Notes: generated from the sequence alone by a model not told the origin. Positions 51,962-62,184 are shown, counted from the stretch's first letter. The stretch is 64,000 nt of DNA from Streptomyces sp. ML-6 (GCF_030116705.1 NZ_JAOTIK010000001.1:6786501-6850500); one strand, 5' to 3'. Numbers and translations: made by a program.

Positions 51962-52810
51962 TCAGCCCCCGATGACCTCCGCCGGCAGGGCGATGCGGTG
52001 CTCACCCGCGTACACGTTCATGGAGGGGCCCCGCAGGAAGCCCACCAGGGTCAGCCCGGTCTCGTCCGCCAGGTCGACGGCGAGCGACGACGGCGCCGAG
52101 ACCGCGGCGAGCACCGGGATTCCGGCCATCACCGCCTTCTGGGCCAGCTCGAACGAGGCCCGCCCCGACACCAGCAGGATCGCCCGGGACAGCGGCAGCC
52201 GGTGATCGGTCAGCGCCCGGCCGACCAGCTTGTCCACCGCGTTGTGCCGGCCGACGTCCTCCCGGACGTCGAGCAGCTCGCCCGTCTCGGAGAACAGCGC
52301 CGCCGCGTGCAGCCCGCCGGTCCGGTCGAAGACCCGCTGCGCGGCGCGCAACCGGTCGGGGAGGGCGGACAGCAGGGCGGGCTCGACCCGGACCGGGGGA
52401 GCGTCGGCGATCGGGTGCCGGGTCGAGGTGCGCACCGCGTCCAGGCTCGCCTTGCCGCACAGACCGCAGGACGAGGTGGTGTACACATTGCGTTCGAGGG
52501 TGATGTCGGGGACCGGAACGCCGGGGGCGAGCTTCACGTCCACCACGTTGTACGTGTTGCCGCCGTCCGCCGTCGCCCCGGCGCAGTAGACGATCGACCG
52601 CACCTCGGAACCGTCCCCGACGACGCCCTCGCTCACCAGGAAGCCCGCGGCGAGCGCGAAGTCGTCCCCCGGCGTGCGCATCGTGATGGCGAGCGGCCTG
52701 CCGTTCAGCCGGATCTCCAGCGGCTCCTCGGCGACGAGCGTGTCGGGACGGACGGAGACCGCCCCGTCCCGGATGCGGATGGTGCGGCGGCGCTCGGTGA
52801 CCCGTCCCAT
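51962..52810 (-). CDS. fdhD: FdhD-type formate-dehydrogenase sulfurtransferase
   Basis: A 282-aa FdhD protein. Motifs: [48 protein letters not shown] (the CxxC used for sulfur transfer), [24 protein letters not shown] and [13 protein letters not shown]. FdhD passes sulfur to the molybdenum cofactor before its insertion in formate dehydrogenase. No formate dehydrogenase gene lies in the window. ATG at 52810; the nearest AAGGAG is rather far away (about 16 nt), but the conserved sequence begins here. Confidence 0.94.
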   Translation of the reverse strand: MGRVTERRRTIRIRDGAVSVRPDTLVAEEPLEIRLNGRPLAITMRTPGDDFALAAGFLVSEGVVGDGSEVRSIVYCAGATADGGNTYNVVDVKLAPGVPVPDITLERNVYTTSSCGLCGKASLDAVRTSTRHPIADAPPVRVEPALLSALPDRLRAAQRVFDRTGGLHAAALFSETGELLDVREDVGRHNAVDKLVGRALTDHRLPLSRAILLVSGRASFELAQKAVMAGIPVLAAVSAPSSLAVDLADETGLTLVGFLRGPSMNVYAGEHRIALPAEVIGG

Positions 52811-53107
52811 AGCGGTTGACCCGACTCCTTGCGTGGTGGAGGCCGGAACGCCGCGGAAGCCGGGCCGGCCCTCGATACGGAGGTCGCCGCAGGTCACCGG
52901 AGTGTCGTGCGGAGCGGTGACCCCGGCGGTCCCATTGTCCTGCACCGGGGACGCGGCAGCGGCCCGTGTGTCGCAAGAGGCGTACGGGCCTGTTGTCAAG
53001 CCTCCAACGGCCGGGCGTGATTCCTGTGGGAACACATGACCCCGTACCGAACAGTAGCGACCAAGACTGGATGGTTCCTGCCACATGCAAGCGAGGGGAC
53101 CCCGTAC

Positions 53108-54058
53108 ATGACCGGCTCACGTGTCGTGGCGCTCGGCCACTACCAGCCCGCCAAGGTGCTCACCAACGACGACCTGGCGGCCATGGTCGACACCAGCGAC
53201 GAGTGGATCACCAGCCGCGTCGGCATCAGGACCCGGCACATCGGTGGCCCCGACGAGCCGGTGGACGAGCTGGCCGCGCACGCGGCTGCCAAGGCGCTCG
53301 CCGGGGCCGGGCTCCGGCCCGACGAGGTCGACCTGGTGCTCGTCGCCACCTCCACCGCGATCGACCGCTCCCCGAGCATGTCGGCACGGGTCGCCGCCCG
53401 GCTCGGGATGGAATCGCCCGCGGTGATGGACATCAACGTGGTCTGCTCCGGCTTCACCCACGCCCTCGCCACCGCCGACCACGCGGTCCGGGCCGGTGCG
53501 GCCGAACGCGTCCTGGTCATCGGGGCCGACAAGATGGGGGACATCGCCGACTGGACCGACCGCAGCACCTGCGTCCTGCTCGGCGACGGGGCCGGCGCGG
53601 CGGTCGTCGTCGCGGAACCGGACGGCACGGAGCGGCCCGGGATCGGCCCCGTCCTGTGGGGATCGGTGCCCGGGATGGGCAACGCGGTACGGATCGAGGG
53701 CACGCCGCCCCGTTTCGCGCAGGAGGGACAGTCCGTCTACCGCTGGGCCACCACCCAGCTGCCGCCCATCGCCCGCAAGGTGTGCGAGAAGGCCGGCGTC
53801 GCTCCGGAGGAGCTGGGCGCCGTGGTGCTGCACCAGGCCAACCTGCGGATCATCGAACCGCTCGCCAGGAAGATCGGCGCGGTCAACGCGGTCATCGCCC
53901 GGGACGTGGTGGACTCCGGCAACACGTCCGCGGCCTCGATCCCGATGGCCCTGTCCAAGCTGGTGGAGCGCGGCGAGGTCCACAGCGGCGCGCCCGTCCT
54001 GCTCTTCGGCTTCGGCGGCAACCTCTCGTACGCGGGCCAGGTGATCCGCTGCCCCTGA
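53108..54058 (+). CDS. Ketoacyl-ACP synthase III (FabH-like)
   Basis: A 316-aa KASIII with intact triad C113 (VCSGFTHAL), H242 (LHQANLRI) and N272 ([10 protein letters not shown]), and the family start [18 protein letters not shown]. It condenses a short acyl-CoA with malonyl-ACP or transfers an acyl group. Streptomyces has its main fabH in the fab operon, so this isolated one is probably a paralogue for a special lipid or secondary metabolite. ATG at 53108 follows GCGAGGGGACC. It stands alone. Confidence 0.92.
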   Translation: MTGSRVVALGHYQPAKVLTNDDLAAMVDTSDEWITSRVGIRTRHIGGPDEPVDELAAHAAAKALAGAGLRPDEVDLVLVATSTAIDRSPSMSARVAARLGMESPAVMDINVVCSGFTHALATADHAVRAGAAERVLVIGADKMGDIADWTDRSTCVLLGDGAGAAVVVAEPDGTERPGIGPVLWGSVPGMGNAVRIEGTPPRFAQEGQSVYRWATTQLPPIARKVCEKAGVAPEELGAVVLHQANLRIIEPLARKIGAVNAVIARDVVDSGNTSAASIPMALSKLVERGEVHSGAPVLLFGFGGNLSYAGQVIRCP

Positions 54059-54137
54059 GTCCGGCGCTCCGGAGCCCCGGCGGACCCTGCCGGGGCCGTC
54101 CGCGCCCAGGTGCCGGACGGCGGGCACACTGGCCGGT

Positions 54138-55955
54138 GTGACGATACTGAGCAAGGGTGCCAACATGCCGGTCGAGGCCGCCGCCGTCAGGGCGGTGCTC
54201 GGCTGGTCGACAGGGTCCGGCGTGCCGGACGTGGACGCTTCCGCGCTGCTGCTGACCCGCGGCGGACGGGTGCGGTCCGACGACGACTTCGTCTTCTACA
54301 ACCAGCCGCGGCATGCCTCGGGCGCCGTGACGCACCTCGGCAAACAGCCCGGTGCCGACACGCTGGAGGTCCGCCCGGGGGCATTGGGGCCCGACATCGA
54401 ACGCGTCGCGCTCTGCGCCTCCGCCGACGGCGGCACGTTCGGTCAGGTCCCGGGGCTGCACCTGCGGTTGCTCGACGCGGCGTCCGGCACCGAGCTGGCC
54501 CGGTTCGAGATGTCCGCGGGACCGGAGACGGCGCTGATCGGCGGCGAGCTCTACCGGCGCGACGGCGGCTGGAAGTTCCGGGCGGTCGGGCAGGGTTACG
54601 CGAGCGGACTGGCGGGCCTGGCGACCGACTTCGGCATCACCGTCGATGACGAACAGCCCGCGCCCGCTCCCGGGCCTGTGCTTCCGTCTGCTCCCGGGCC
54701 CGTGCCCTCGTCCGCGCCGATGCCTTCGTCTGCTCCCGGGCCCGTGCCCTCGTCCGCGCCGATGCCTTCGTCTGCTCCCGGGCCCGTGCCCTCGTCCGCG
54801 CCGATGCCTTCGTCTGCTCCCGGGCCCGTGCCCTCGTCCGCGCCGATGCCTTCGTCCGCTCCCGGGCCCGTGCCCTCGTCCGCGCCGATGCCTTCGTCCG
54901 CTCCCGGGCCCGTGCCCTCGTCCGCGCCGATGCCTTCGTCCGCTCCCGGGCCCGTGCCCTCGTCCGCGCCGATGCCTTCGTCCGCTCCCGGGCCCGTGCC
55001 CTCGTCCGCGCCGATGCCTTCGTCCGCTCCCGGGCCCGTGCCCTCGTCCGCGCCGATGCCTTCGTCCGCTCCCGGGCCCGTGCCCTCGTCCGCGCCGATG
55101 CCTTCGTCCGCTCCCGGGCCCGTGCCCTCGTCCGGGCCGATGCCTTCGTCCGCTCCCGGGCCCGTGCCCTCGTCCGGGCCGATGCCCCGGCTCACCAAGG
55201 GTGAGGAGCGCCTCCCCGTGGACATGCGCAAGCGGCTGTCGCTGCGCAAGCAGCAGGTCCTGGTCAGCCTGAGCAAGCACGGCGTCGCGGACCTGCGTGC
55301 CCGGGTCGTCATCGTCCTGGACGCCTCGGGCTCGATGGGCGGGCTCTACCGCCGGGGCACGGTGGCCGGAGTCGTCGAGCGGATGGTGGCCGTCGCCGCG
55401 CAGCTCGACGACGACGGCGAGATGCAGGCGTGGACGTTCGCCACGAACCCGGCCCGACTGCCCGACCTGGCCGTCGGCGACCTGCCGGAGTGGCTCGGAC
55501 TGCACGTACGCGTGGGACAGAGCGGCGGCTTCATCCGTAGGAAGCCGCCGAAGGGACTGCTCCCCGGCCAGATCGACATGCGCACCGTCGGCATCCAGAA
55601 CGAGGAGCAGAAGGTCATCGCCGAGGTGCGGGCCCATGTGCGTGCGCATCCGGTGCCCGACCCGACCCTGGTCCTGTTCTTCTCGGACGGCGGGGTCCAC
55701 CGCAACAGGGAGATCGAGCAGGAGCTGCGGGCCGCTGCGGACGAGCCGGTGTTCTGGCAGTTCGTCGGCCTCGGCAGCTCGCAGTACGGCGTACTGGAAC
55801 GCTTCGACACCATGCCGGGCCGCCGGGTGGACAACGTCGGCTTCTTCGCCGTCGACGACATCGAGCAGGTCTCCGACCAGGAGCTGTACGACCGGGTGCT
55901 GTCGGAGTTCCCGTCCTGGCTGAGGGCGGCCCGGCAGGCCGGAATCCTGAGGTGA
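54138..55955 (+). CDS. TerD-domain protein with Pro-rich repeats and VWA domain
   Basis: A 605-aa protein. TerD domain about 1-175 ([47 protein letters not shown]). Residues about 190-349 are eleven near-identical 14-residue repeats [14 protein letters not shown] plus part of a twelfth. The C-terminus (about 370-605) is a VWA domain with the MIDAS motif DASGSMGG (D395), [14 protein letters not shown] and [11 protein letters not shown]. Proteins with this order belong to the TerD/TerY stress set; they may assemble complexes at the membrane. GTG at 54138; no strong ribosome site. Confidence 0.93.
   Translation: MTILSKGANMPVEAAAVRAVLGWSTGSGVPDVDASALLLTRGGRVRSDDDFVFYNQPRHASGAVTHLGKQPGADTLEVRPGALGPDIERVALCASADGGTFGQVPGLHLRLLDAASGTELARFEMSAGPETALIGGELYRRDGGWKFRAVGQGYASGLAGLATDFGITVDDEQPAPAPGPVLPSAPGPVPSSAPMPSSAPGPVPSSAPMPSSAPGPVPSSAPMPSSAPGPVPSSAPMPSSAPGPVPSSAPMPSSAPGPVPSSAPMPSSAPGPVPSSAPMPSSAPGPVPSSAPMPSSAPGPVPSSAPMPSSAPGPVPSSAPMPSSAPGPVPSSGPMPSSAPGPVPSSGPMPRLTKGEERLPVDMRKRLSLRKQQVLVSLSKHGVADLRARVVIVLDASGSMGGLYRRGTVAGVVERMVAVAAQLDDDGEMQAWTFATNPARLPDLAVGDLPEWLGLHVRVGQSGGFIRRKPPKGLLPGQIDMRTVGIQNEEQKVIAEVRAHVRAHPVPDPTLVLFFSDGGVHRNREIEQELRAAADEPVFWQFVGLGSSQYGVLERFDTMPGRRVDNVGFFAVDDIEQVSDQELYDRVLSEFPSWLRAARQAGILR
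54705..55187 (+). repeat. 42-bp tandem repeat x11 in TerD-VWA gene
   Basis: Eleven full copies of a 42-bp unit (begins ccctcgtccgcgccgatgcc) from 54705 to 55166 and a truncated twelfth to 55187. The unit keeps frame (14 codons). Copies differ only at a few positions, e.g. tct/tcc and gcg/ggg in the last two, so the array is recent or homogenised. Confidence 0.97.
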
Positions 55956-56206
55956 CGAGCCGTCCCTCGGGCGGGCCGGTTCCCGGCGGGTTGTCCAACT
56001 GTTGCAGCAGGACGCAAGGGTTGGTGGTGCGCGGAGCGGCGCGGCCATCATCACCGCGTGCACCGGCCCGGCGGCGATTCCCAGGGGGAGCGTCGACGGC
56101 AGTCGTTCCGTGAGTTCCGCGTCCGGCGGACGCTCGCGGCCGGCCGGAACAGGGGGCGGGCCGGGGCACACCCATGCCGACTGCGGAAACAGAGGAGTGG
56201 AAGACC

Positions 56207-56698
56207 ATGCGCACCACGAGGATCTCTCTCGGTACGGCCGCGGTGCTCGCTTCGGTGGTGGCGGCCCTCGCCACCACCCAGGCCCAGGCCGTCGGTACCG
56301 CGGACACCGGGGCGTCCGCGGACAGCGGCGCCGTCATGATGGTTCTGCCGAAGGCCCCGGAGGGGGCCCGGTTCTCGCCGACGGCGGTGGCGCCGACGGT
56401 CTCCCCGTCCGCGCCCTACATCCACGCCAAGGAGGGGCTCATCTCGTGCCCCAGCGGATCCCTGTGCACCTCCACGTGGGACCCCACGAAGAACTCCTGG
56501 AAGATCTACAAGCTGGACAAGTGCGCCAAGTACGCGCTGTCCAACTGGGAGGGTGACGGCGCCTACCGCAACAACCAGACCGGTGGCGTCGTGAGCAAGT
56601 TCTACGACCAGAACGGCAACACACTGAAGTCCGTGCCCTCCGACAACTCGCCGCACGCCTTCAGCTGGAGCCCCGTCTGGTCGATCCGCAACTGCTGA
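56207..56698 (+). CDS. Secreted Cys-rich protein, I36-like
   Basis: A 163-aa exported protein with signal peptide about 1-28 (ISLGTAAVLASVVAALATTQAQA). The mature C-terminal 85 residues have four Cys (CPSGSLC, KCAKY, RNC) and the pattern C-P-S-G-S-L-C ... Y-x-L-x-N-W-E-G-D-G ... NNQTGG. That resembles the I36 inhibitor/crystallin-like fold seen also at 3924. Partner unknown. ATG at 56207 follows AGAGGAG. A hairpin terminator follows. Confidence 0.75.
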   Translation: MRTTRISLGTAAVLASVVAALATTQAQAVGTADTGASADSGAVMMVLPKAPEGARFSPTAVAPTVSPSAPYIHAKEGLISCPSGSLCTSTWDPTKNSWKIYKLDKCAKYALSNWEGDGAYRNNQTGGVVSKFYDQNGNTLKSVPSDNSPHAFSWSPVWSIRNC

Positions 56699-56750
56699 TC
56701 CGCTCCTGAGGCCGATCCGCCGCGGCTGATCCGCTTCCGCCGCGGCCCGG

Positions 56751-56789
56751 GCGCCCGCCGGTCCTCCCACCGAGGCCACCGGCGGGCGC
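56751..56789 (+). terminator. 12-bp perfect hairpin terminator
   Basis: gcgcccgccggt (56751-56762) pairs with accggcgggcgc (56778-56789), 53 bp after the stop of the secreted protein and before the ROK regulator gene. Confidence 0.8.
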
Positions 56790-56934
56790 TTCCGCGTCCC
56801 GCCCTCCCACTTCTTTGTCCTCGGTGTGGAGAAAGATGCCGTGGATTCCTGCACGACTTCTTCCCGGACCCGGCAACCACTGCTACGTTCCCCTCGAAAG
56901 CCCGACGGACAGGCCGATGCGGCGGGAGGGGCGC

Positions 56935-58125
56935 GTGAGACGCATGACGGCACGACCCGCGAACGCGCATCAGGCGCGACTGCTCCGGCTGTTGCGTGAC
57001 GGCGGGCCCAACTCCCGGGCGCAGCTGGGGGACCAGGTCGACCTCTCCCGCTCCAAGCTCGCCGTCGAGGTCGACCGGCTGCTGGAGACCGGACTGGTCG
57101 TGGCCGACGGACTCGCCGCCTCGCGCGGCGGACGTCGCTCGCACAACATCCGGCTCGCCCCGCAACTGCGCTTCCTCGGCGTCGACATCGGTGCCACATC
57201 GGTCGATGTGGCGGTCACCAACGCCGAGTTGGAGGTACTGGGCCACCTCAACCACCCCATGGACGTACGCGAGGGGCCCGTCGCCGTCTTCGAGCAGGCG
57301 CTGTCCATGGCGGCCGAGCTCCGGGCGTCGGGGCTCGCCGAGGGCTTCGACGGCGCGGGCATCGGCGTACCCGGACCGGTCCGCTTCCCCGAGGGCGTAC
57401 CGGTGGCACCGCCGATCATGCCCGGCTGGGACGGCTTCCCGGTCCGCGAGGCGCTCAGCCAGGAACTGGGCTGCCCGGTCATGGTGGACAACGACGTGAA
57501 CCTGATGGCGATGGGGGAGCAGCACGCGGGTGTCGCCCGTTCCGTGGGCGACTTCCTCTGCGTCAAGATCGGTACCGGCATCGGCTGCGGCATCGTCGTC
57601 GGCGGAGAGGTCCACCGGGGCACCACGGGCAGCGCCGGGGACATCGGCCACATCCAGGTCGAACCCGAGGGACGCGCCTGTGCCTGCGGCAATCGGGGAT
57701 GCCTGGAAGCCCACTTCGGCGGCGCCACGCTCGCCCGCGACGCCGAGGACGCGGCACGCACCGGACGGTCGGCGGAACTGGCCGCCCGGCTGGCGGCGAC
57801 CGGCGGCCTCACCGCCGTCGACGTCGCGGCGGCAGCGGCTGCCGGGGACGCCACCTCGCTCGACCTGATCCGGGAGGGCGGCAACCGGGTCGGCCAGGTC
57901 ATCGCGGGACTCGTCAGCTTCTTCAACCCCGGCCTGGTGGTGATCGGCGGCGGTGTGACCGGGCTCGGCCACACCCTGCTCGCCAGCGTCCGGACCCAGG
58001 TCTACCGGCAGTCCCTGCCGCTGGCCACCAAAAACCTCCCCATCGTGCTGGGGGAGTTGGGACCGGCCGCCGGAGTGATCGGCGCCGCCCGGCTCATCAG
58101 CGACCACCTCTTCTCGCCGGCCTGA
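56935..58125 (+). CDS. rok7B7: ROK-family regulator (Rok7B7-like)
   Basis: A 396-aa ROK repressor. N-terminal winged helix (ANAHQARLLRLLRDGGPNSRAQLGDQVDLSRSKLAVEVDRLLETG) followed by the sugar-kinase-like ROK domain: VDIGATSVDVAVTNAELEVLG, GIGVPGPV, VDNDVNLMAMGE, KIGTGIGCGIVVGGEVHRGTTGSAGDIGH and zinc motif CACGNRGCLEAHFGG. In S. coelicolor rok7B7 adjoins the xylFGH xylose transporter and affects carbon control and antibiotic production; the sugar ABC genes here follow at once. I choose GTG at 56935 (ribosome site gcgggaggggcgc); ATG at 56944 is close. Confidence 0.88.
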   Translation: MRRMTARPANAHQARLLRLLRDGGPNSRAQLGDQVDLSRSKLAVEVDRLLETGLVVADGLAASRGGRRSHNIRLAPQLRFLGVDIGATSVDVAVTNAELEVLGHLNHPMDVREGPVAVFEQALSMAAELRASGLAEGFDGAGIGVPGPVRFPEGVPVAPPIMPGWDGFPVREALSQELGCPVMVDNDVNLMAMGEQHAGVARSVGDFLCVKIGTGIGCGIVVGGEVHRGTTGSAGDIGHIQVEPEGRACACGNRGCLEAHFGGATLARDAEDAARTGRSAELAARLAATGGLTAVDVAAAAAAGDATSLDLIREGGNRVGQVIAGLVSFFNPGLVVIGGGVTGLGHTLLASVRTQVYRQSLPLATKNLPIVLGELGPAAGVIGAARLISDHLFSPA

Positions 58126-58183
58126 CCCAGGGGCCCGTCAGCACCACCGGACCGGAACGGCACCGATCGGATCGCAGCCACGA

Positions 58184-58220
58184 TCCAAAGCAACCGAAAC
58201 ATCCGAAGCAACGGAACATC
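58184..58220. promoter_or_regulatory. Direct repeat before the sugar ABC operon
   Basis: TCCAAAGCAACCGAAACATC (58184-58203) and TCCGAAGCAACGGAACATC (58202-58220) are two near-copies about 18 bp apart, roughly two helix turns. They lie 118-154 bp before the ABC ATPase start and could be the operator for a ROK or other sugar regulator. Confidence 0.55.
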
Positions 58221-58337
58221 TCGCCACACCGCCACACCGCTACACCGAACCTGGTACAGCCCTGCCCGCTCACCGGCCCTCCCCTGCTCCCGGCCGCGCG
58301 CGAGCAGGGGAGACCTCACTTGCCGAGGGGATTCGTC

Positions 58338-59858
58338 ATGGCACCGGAACCACCCCTGCTCACCATGTCCGGCATCACCAAGTCGTTCCCCGGAGTGCGC
58401 GCCCTGGACGGCGTCGACCTGGAGGTCCGGGCCGGTGAGGTGCACTGTCTCCTCGGGCAGAACGGCGCCGGGAAGTCCACCCTCATCAAGGTGCTCGCCG
58501 GGGCCCACCAACCCGACGGCGGCGAGATCACCTGGCACGGCGCACCGGTGACGCTCAAGTCGCCCGTCGCCGCGATGCGCCTGGGCATCGCCACCATCTA
58601 CCAGGAACTCGACCTGGTGGAGGGCCTGTCGGTCGCCGAGAACGTCTTCCTCGGGCGGGAACCCGTCACCGCCCGCTTCGTGGTGCGCGCCCGCGTGGCC
58701 CGCACGGCCGCCGCCGTACTGCTGGAACGGCTCGGCCACCCGGAGATCGACCCGGCCCGCCCGGTCGGCGAACTGTCCGCGGCCCAGCAGCAGATCGTTT
58801 CCATGGCGCGGGCGCTCTCCCACGACGCGCGGCTCATCGTGATGGACGAACCGTCCGCCGCGCTCGACCCCGACGAGGTGGACAACCTCTTCCGCGTGGT
58901 CGCCGCCCTCACCGCCGACGGCGTCGCCGTCGTGTACATCTCCCACCGGCTGGAGGAGATCCGCCGCATCGGCGACCGGGTGACCGTGCTCAAGGACGGC
59001 CGTGCCGTCGCCGGGGGACTGCCCGCCAGGTCCACACCGACGCACGACATCGTCGCCATGATGACCGGCCGCACCGTCGAGTACGTCTTCCCGCCGCGCC
59101 CGGCGGATCGCGCCGAGGCGGCGGAGCCCGTGCTGCGGATCGAGGGACTGACGCGGAAAGGCGAATTCGACCCGGTGGACCTGGAGTTGAGACCGGGGGA
59201 GATCGTCGGCCTGGCCGGACTCGTCGGCTCGGGGCGTTCGGAGATCCTGGAGACCGTCTACGGCGCCCGCAGGCCGAGCGCAGGCCGGGTCGTCGTGGCC
59301 GGCGAGCGGCTGAGACCCGGCAGTGTCCGGGCGGCCGTCGCCGCCGGGATCGGCCTCGCCCCCGAGGAACGCAAGACGCAGGCCCTGCTGATGCTCGAAT
59401 CCGTCACCCGTAACGTCTCCGTCTCCTCGATGTCCCGCTTCTCCAGGGCCGGTTGGCTCGACCGGCGGGCCGAGCGCCGGGCGGCCCGCGCCGCCACCCG
59501 CGAACTCTCCCTGCGCCCCGACGACCCGGACACCCCCGTCCGCACGCTCTCCGGCGGCAACCAGCAGAAGGCGGTCCTGGCCCGCTGGCTGCTGCGCGGC
59601 TGCCGGGTGCTGCTGCTGGACGAACCGACGCGCGGCGTCGACGTGGGGGCCCGCGCCGAGCTGTACGCCGTGATCCGCCGACTGGCCGACGAGGGCCTCG
59701 CCGTTCTGCTCGTCTCCAGCGAGGTGCCCGAGGTACTGGGCCTCGCCGACCGGGTGCTGGTGCTCCGCGAGGGCCGCGTCGTGCACACGGCGGACGCCCG
59801 GGAGCTCGACGAGCACCGCGTACTCGACCTGGTGATGGAAGGGAGCCCCACGTCATGA
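58338..59858 (+). CDS. Sugar ABC transporter ATPase (XylG/RbsA-type)
   Basis: A 506-aa double ATPase. Domain 1: Walker A LLGQNGAGKST, signature ELSAAQQQIVSMARAL, Walker B LIVMDEPSAALD. Domain 2: degenerate Walker A GLVGSGRSEIL, signature LSGGNQQKAVLARWL, Walker B VLLLDEPTRGVDVG. The two halves energise carbohydrate uptake; the second is the classic less active site. ATG at 58338 follows GAGGGG. TGA overlaps the permease ATG (ATGA). Substrate is probably xylose or another pentose by context with Rok7B7; not proven. Confidence 0.93.
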   Translation: MAPEPPLLTMSGITKSFPGVRALDGVDLEVRAGEVHCLLGQNGAGKSTLIKVLAGAHQPDGGEITWHGAPVTLKSPVAAMRLGIATIYQELDLVEGLSVAENVFLGREPVTARFVVRARVARTAAAVLLERLGHPEIDPARPVGELSAAQQQIVSMARALSHDARLIVMDEPSAALDPDEVDNLFRVVAALTADGVAVVYISHRLEEIRRIGDRVTVLKDGRAVAGGLPARSTPTHDIVAMMTGRTVEYVFPPRPADRAEAAEPVLRIEGLTRKGEFDPVDLELRPGEIVGLAGLVGSGRSEILETVYGARRPSAGRVVVAGERLRPGSVRAAVAAGIGLAPEERKTQALLMLESVTRNVSVSSMSRFSRAGWLDRRAERRAARAATRELSLRPDDPDTPVRTLSGGNQQKAVLARWLLRGCRVLLLDEPTRGVDVGARAELYAVIRRLADEGLAVLLVSSEVPEVLGLADRVLVLREGRVVHTADARELDEHRVLDLVMEGSPTS

Positions 59859-60904
59859 CGCAACCCGTTTCCCCGGCGCAGCAGGGCGGGCCGGACCGGG
59901 GGAGCGCCCCGCCCCCGGCCCCCGCCGCCGGGAAGGGGAACGGACCCGCACGTGCCTTCCGGCCGCGTGTCGACGTCCGCAACCTCTCGCTCCTCGGCGT
60001 CCTCGCCGCCCTGATCGCCGTCGGCGGCATCACCGAGCCCGACGCCTTCCTGGACACCGGGAACCTCCAGCTGGTCCTGACCCAGGCGTCCGTCATCGGC
60101 GTCGTCACCGTCGGGATGACGTTCGTCATCACCGGCGGCGGCATCGACCTGTCGGTCGGCGCGATGGTCGCGCTGGCCTCCGTCTGGGCGACCACGGTCG
60201 CCACCCAGGAGTACGGTTTCGCCGGGATCGCCTTCACCGCCCTGGTCGTCGGGCTCTGCGCGGGGCTGGTGAACGGTCTGCTCGTCGCGTACGGGCGGAT
60301 GGTGCCGTTCATCGCGACGCTGGCCATGCTCGCCTCGGCCCGCGGACTCGCCCTCCAGATCACCGACGGCAGGACCCAGATGGTCACCGTCCAGTCGGTC
60401 CTCGACCTGGGCCTGCCCGACTCGTACGTCCTCGGCGTCCCGCCGCTGGTCCTGATGTTCGCCGCGGTCACCGTGATCGGCTGGCTGGTCCTGAACCGCA
60501 CCTCCTTCGGCCGCCGCACGGTCGCGGTCGGCGGCAACGCGGAGGCGGCCAGGCTGGCCGGCATCGACGTGCGCAGGCAGCGGCTCCTGCTCTATCTGCT
60601 CTCCGGACTGTGCTGCGGCATCGCCGCCTTCATGCTGATCGTCCTGGCCGGCTCGGGACAGAACACCAACGGCAACCTGTACGAGCTCGACGCCATCGCC
60701 GCCGCGATCATCGGCGGCACCCTGCTCAGCGGCGGGCGCGGCACCATCGTCGGCTCCGTGCTCGGCGTCCTGATCTTCACCACCATCACCAACATCTTCG
60801 CGCTCAACAACCTCCAGAGCGACGTCCAGCAGATCGCCAAGGGCGCGATCATCGTCGCCGCCGTCCTGGTCCAGCGCCGCACGGCGCCGCACGGCGAGAC
60901 CTGA
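59855..60904 (+). CDS. Sugar ABC transporter permease (XylH/RbsC-type)
   Basis: A 349-aa permease with a Pro/Gly-rich N-terminal tail (about 40 residues) and about nine membrane helices. Family landmarks are MTFVITGGGIDLSVGAMVALASV and GGNAEAARLAGIDVRR, and the EAA-loop-like region IIGGTLLSGGRGTIVGSVLGV. It forms the channel with the ATPase before and the binding protein after. ATG at 59855. Confidence 0.93.
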   Translation: MTQPVSPAQQGGPDRGSAPPPAPAAGKGNGPARAFRPRVDVRNLSLLGVLAALIAVGGITEPDAFLDTGNLQLVLTQASVIGVVTVGMTFVITGGGIDLSVGAMVALASVWATTVATQEYGFAGIAFTALVVGLCAGLVNGLLVAYGRMVPFIATLAMLASARGLALQITDGRTQMVTVQSVLDLGLPDSYVLGVPPLVLMFAAVTVIGWLVLNRTSFGRRTVAVGGNAEAARLAGIDVRRQRLLLYLLSGLCCGIAAFMLIVLAGSGQNTNGNLYELDAIAAAIIGGTLLSGGRGTIVGSVLGVLIFTTITNIFALNNLQSDVQQIAKGAIIVAAVLVQRRTAPHGET

Positions 60905-61062
60905 CCCGACGCCCCGCCCCACCCGACGCCCCGCTCCACCCGTACATCCCGCCCCATCCGTCCCATCCGCCCCGCCCCACCCGTGCCCCCGCCCCACCCG
61001 TACCTCCGCCCCACTCGTACCTCCGCCCCACCCCGTTCCCCCTGTGACAGCCACGCACCGGA
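60905..61062. repeat. Degenerate ccgccccacccgtac repeats
   Basis: About ten imperfect copies of ccgccccacccgtac-like units between the permease stop and the binding protein. Pure C/A/T-rich plus strand, so the transcript is low in G. It may reduce or set the amount of binding protein relative to the permease, or be neutral. Confidence 0.65.
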
Positions 61063-61079
61063 CGAAGGGTTCGACAGCC

Positions 61080-62117
61080 ATGCCGGAAACCAGCCGCAGA
61101 CGCCTGCTCCTCGGTACCGCCGCCGTCTCTGCGGGCGCCCTCCTCACCGCCTGCACCAGCAACGAGCCCAAGAGCGAAGGCGCCGCGAGGAGCAACGTGC
61201 CCGCCGCCGACGGCAAGCCCGGAAGACCCGTCACCATCGGCTTCGCCGGCCCGCAGGCCGACCACGGCTGGCTCAACGCCATCAACGAGAACGCCAAGTC
61301 GCGGGCGGCCGAGTACTCCGAGGTGACCCTGGAGACCACCGAGGGCTCCAACGACACCGCCGTCCAGATCGGCCAGGTCAAGACCCTCATCAACAAGAAG
61401 GTCGACGTCCTGGTCATCCTCCCGGCCGACGGCAGGGCGCTCACCCAGGTCGGGCTGGAGGCCATGCGGGCGGGCATCCCCGTCATCAACCTGGACCGGA
61501 TCTTCGCCTCCCCGCAGGCGTACCGCTGCTGGGTCGGCGGCGACAACTACGGCATGGGCCTCAACGCCGGCACGTACATCGGCGAACAGCTCAAGGACAA
61601 GAAGGACGCCAAGGTCGTCGAGCTGGCCGGCATCGACAACCTGGAACTCACCAAGCAGCGCAGCCAGGGCTTCGCCGACGCGCTGAAGAACTACCCCAAC
61701 ATCGACCTGGTGGCCCGTCAGGCGGCCGAGTTCACCGTCGAGTCGGGCCAGGCGAAGACGGCCCAGCTCCTCCAGGCGCAGAAGCGGATCGACGCGCTGT
61801 GGAACCACGACGACGACCAGGGCGTGGGCGCGCTGCGCGCCATCCAGCAGGCGGGCCGGGACGAGTTCCTGATGGTCGGCGGCGCCGGTGCCAAGTCCGC
61901 GATGGACGCCATCAAGGCCGACGACGGCGTCCTGAAGGCCACCGTCCTCTACCCGCCGACGATGGCGGCGTCCGCCATCGACCTGGCCCGCGCCCTCGCC
62001 CAGAACAAGGGTGTCGGCGGACTGGCCGAGCAGGAGATTCCGACGAGCCTCACCCTCTACTCGGCCGTGGTCACCAAGGACAACGTCGACCAGTACCTGC
62101 CGACGGGCTTCAGCTGA
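61080..62117 (+). CDS. Sugar-binding Tat lipoprotein
   Basis: A 345-aa substrate-binding protein of the Peripla_BP_4 type. The N-terminus has twin arginine SRRRLLLG and lipobox LLTAC (C25), so it is probably a Tat-exported lipoprotein. The two lobes start at VTIGFAGPQADHGWLNAI and VEL/LVARQ; sugar contacts are expected in LVILPADGRALTQVGLEAM and WNHDDDQGVGALRAI. ATG at 61080 has GAAGGG 12 nt upstream. Third gene of the operon. Confidence 0.93.
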   Translation: MPETSRRRLLLGTAAVSAGALLTACTSNEPKSEGAARSNVPAADGKPGRPVTIGFAGPQADHGWLNAINENAKSRAAEYSEVTLETTEGSNDTAVQIGQVKTLINKKVDVLVILPADGRALTQVGLEAMRAGIPVINLDRIFASPQAYRCWVGGDNYGMGLNAGTYIGEQLKDKKDAKVVELAGIDNLELTKQRSQGFADALKNYPNIDLVARQAAEFTVESGQAKTAQLLQAQKRIDALWNHDDDQGVGALRAIQQAGRDEFLMVGGAGAKSAMDAIKADDGVLKATVLYPPTMAASAIDLARALAQNKGVGGLAEQEIPTSLTLYSAVVTKDNVDQYLPTGFS

Positions 62118-62184
62118 TCCGGCCCGGGGGAGGGCCGTCCCCTCCCGCCGCCCCCACCGAACGACCGACGAGGAGGAAGCCCGG

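Noticed and set aside
54705..55187. CRISPR array
   Set aside because: Repeats are contiguous, in frame and without spacers; they encode part of the TerD-VWA protein.
53892..56171. Minus-strand frame with [14 protein letters not shown] repeats
   Set aside because: It is the antisense reading of the coding 42-bp repeat array, not a separate repeat protein.
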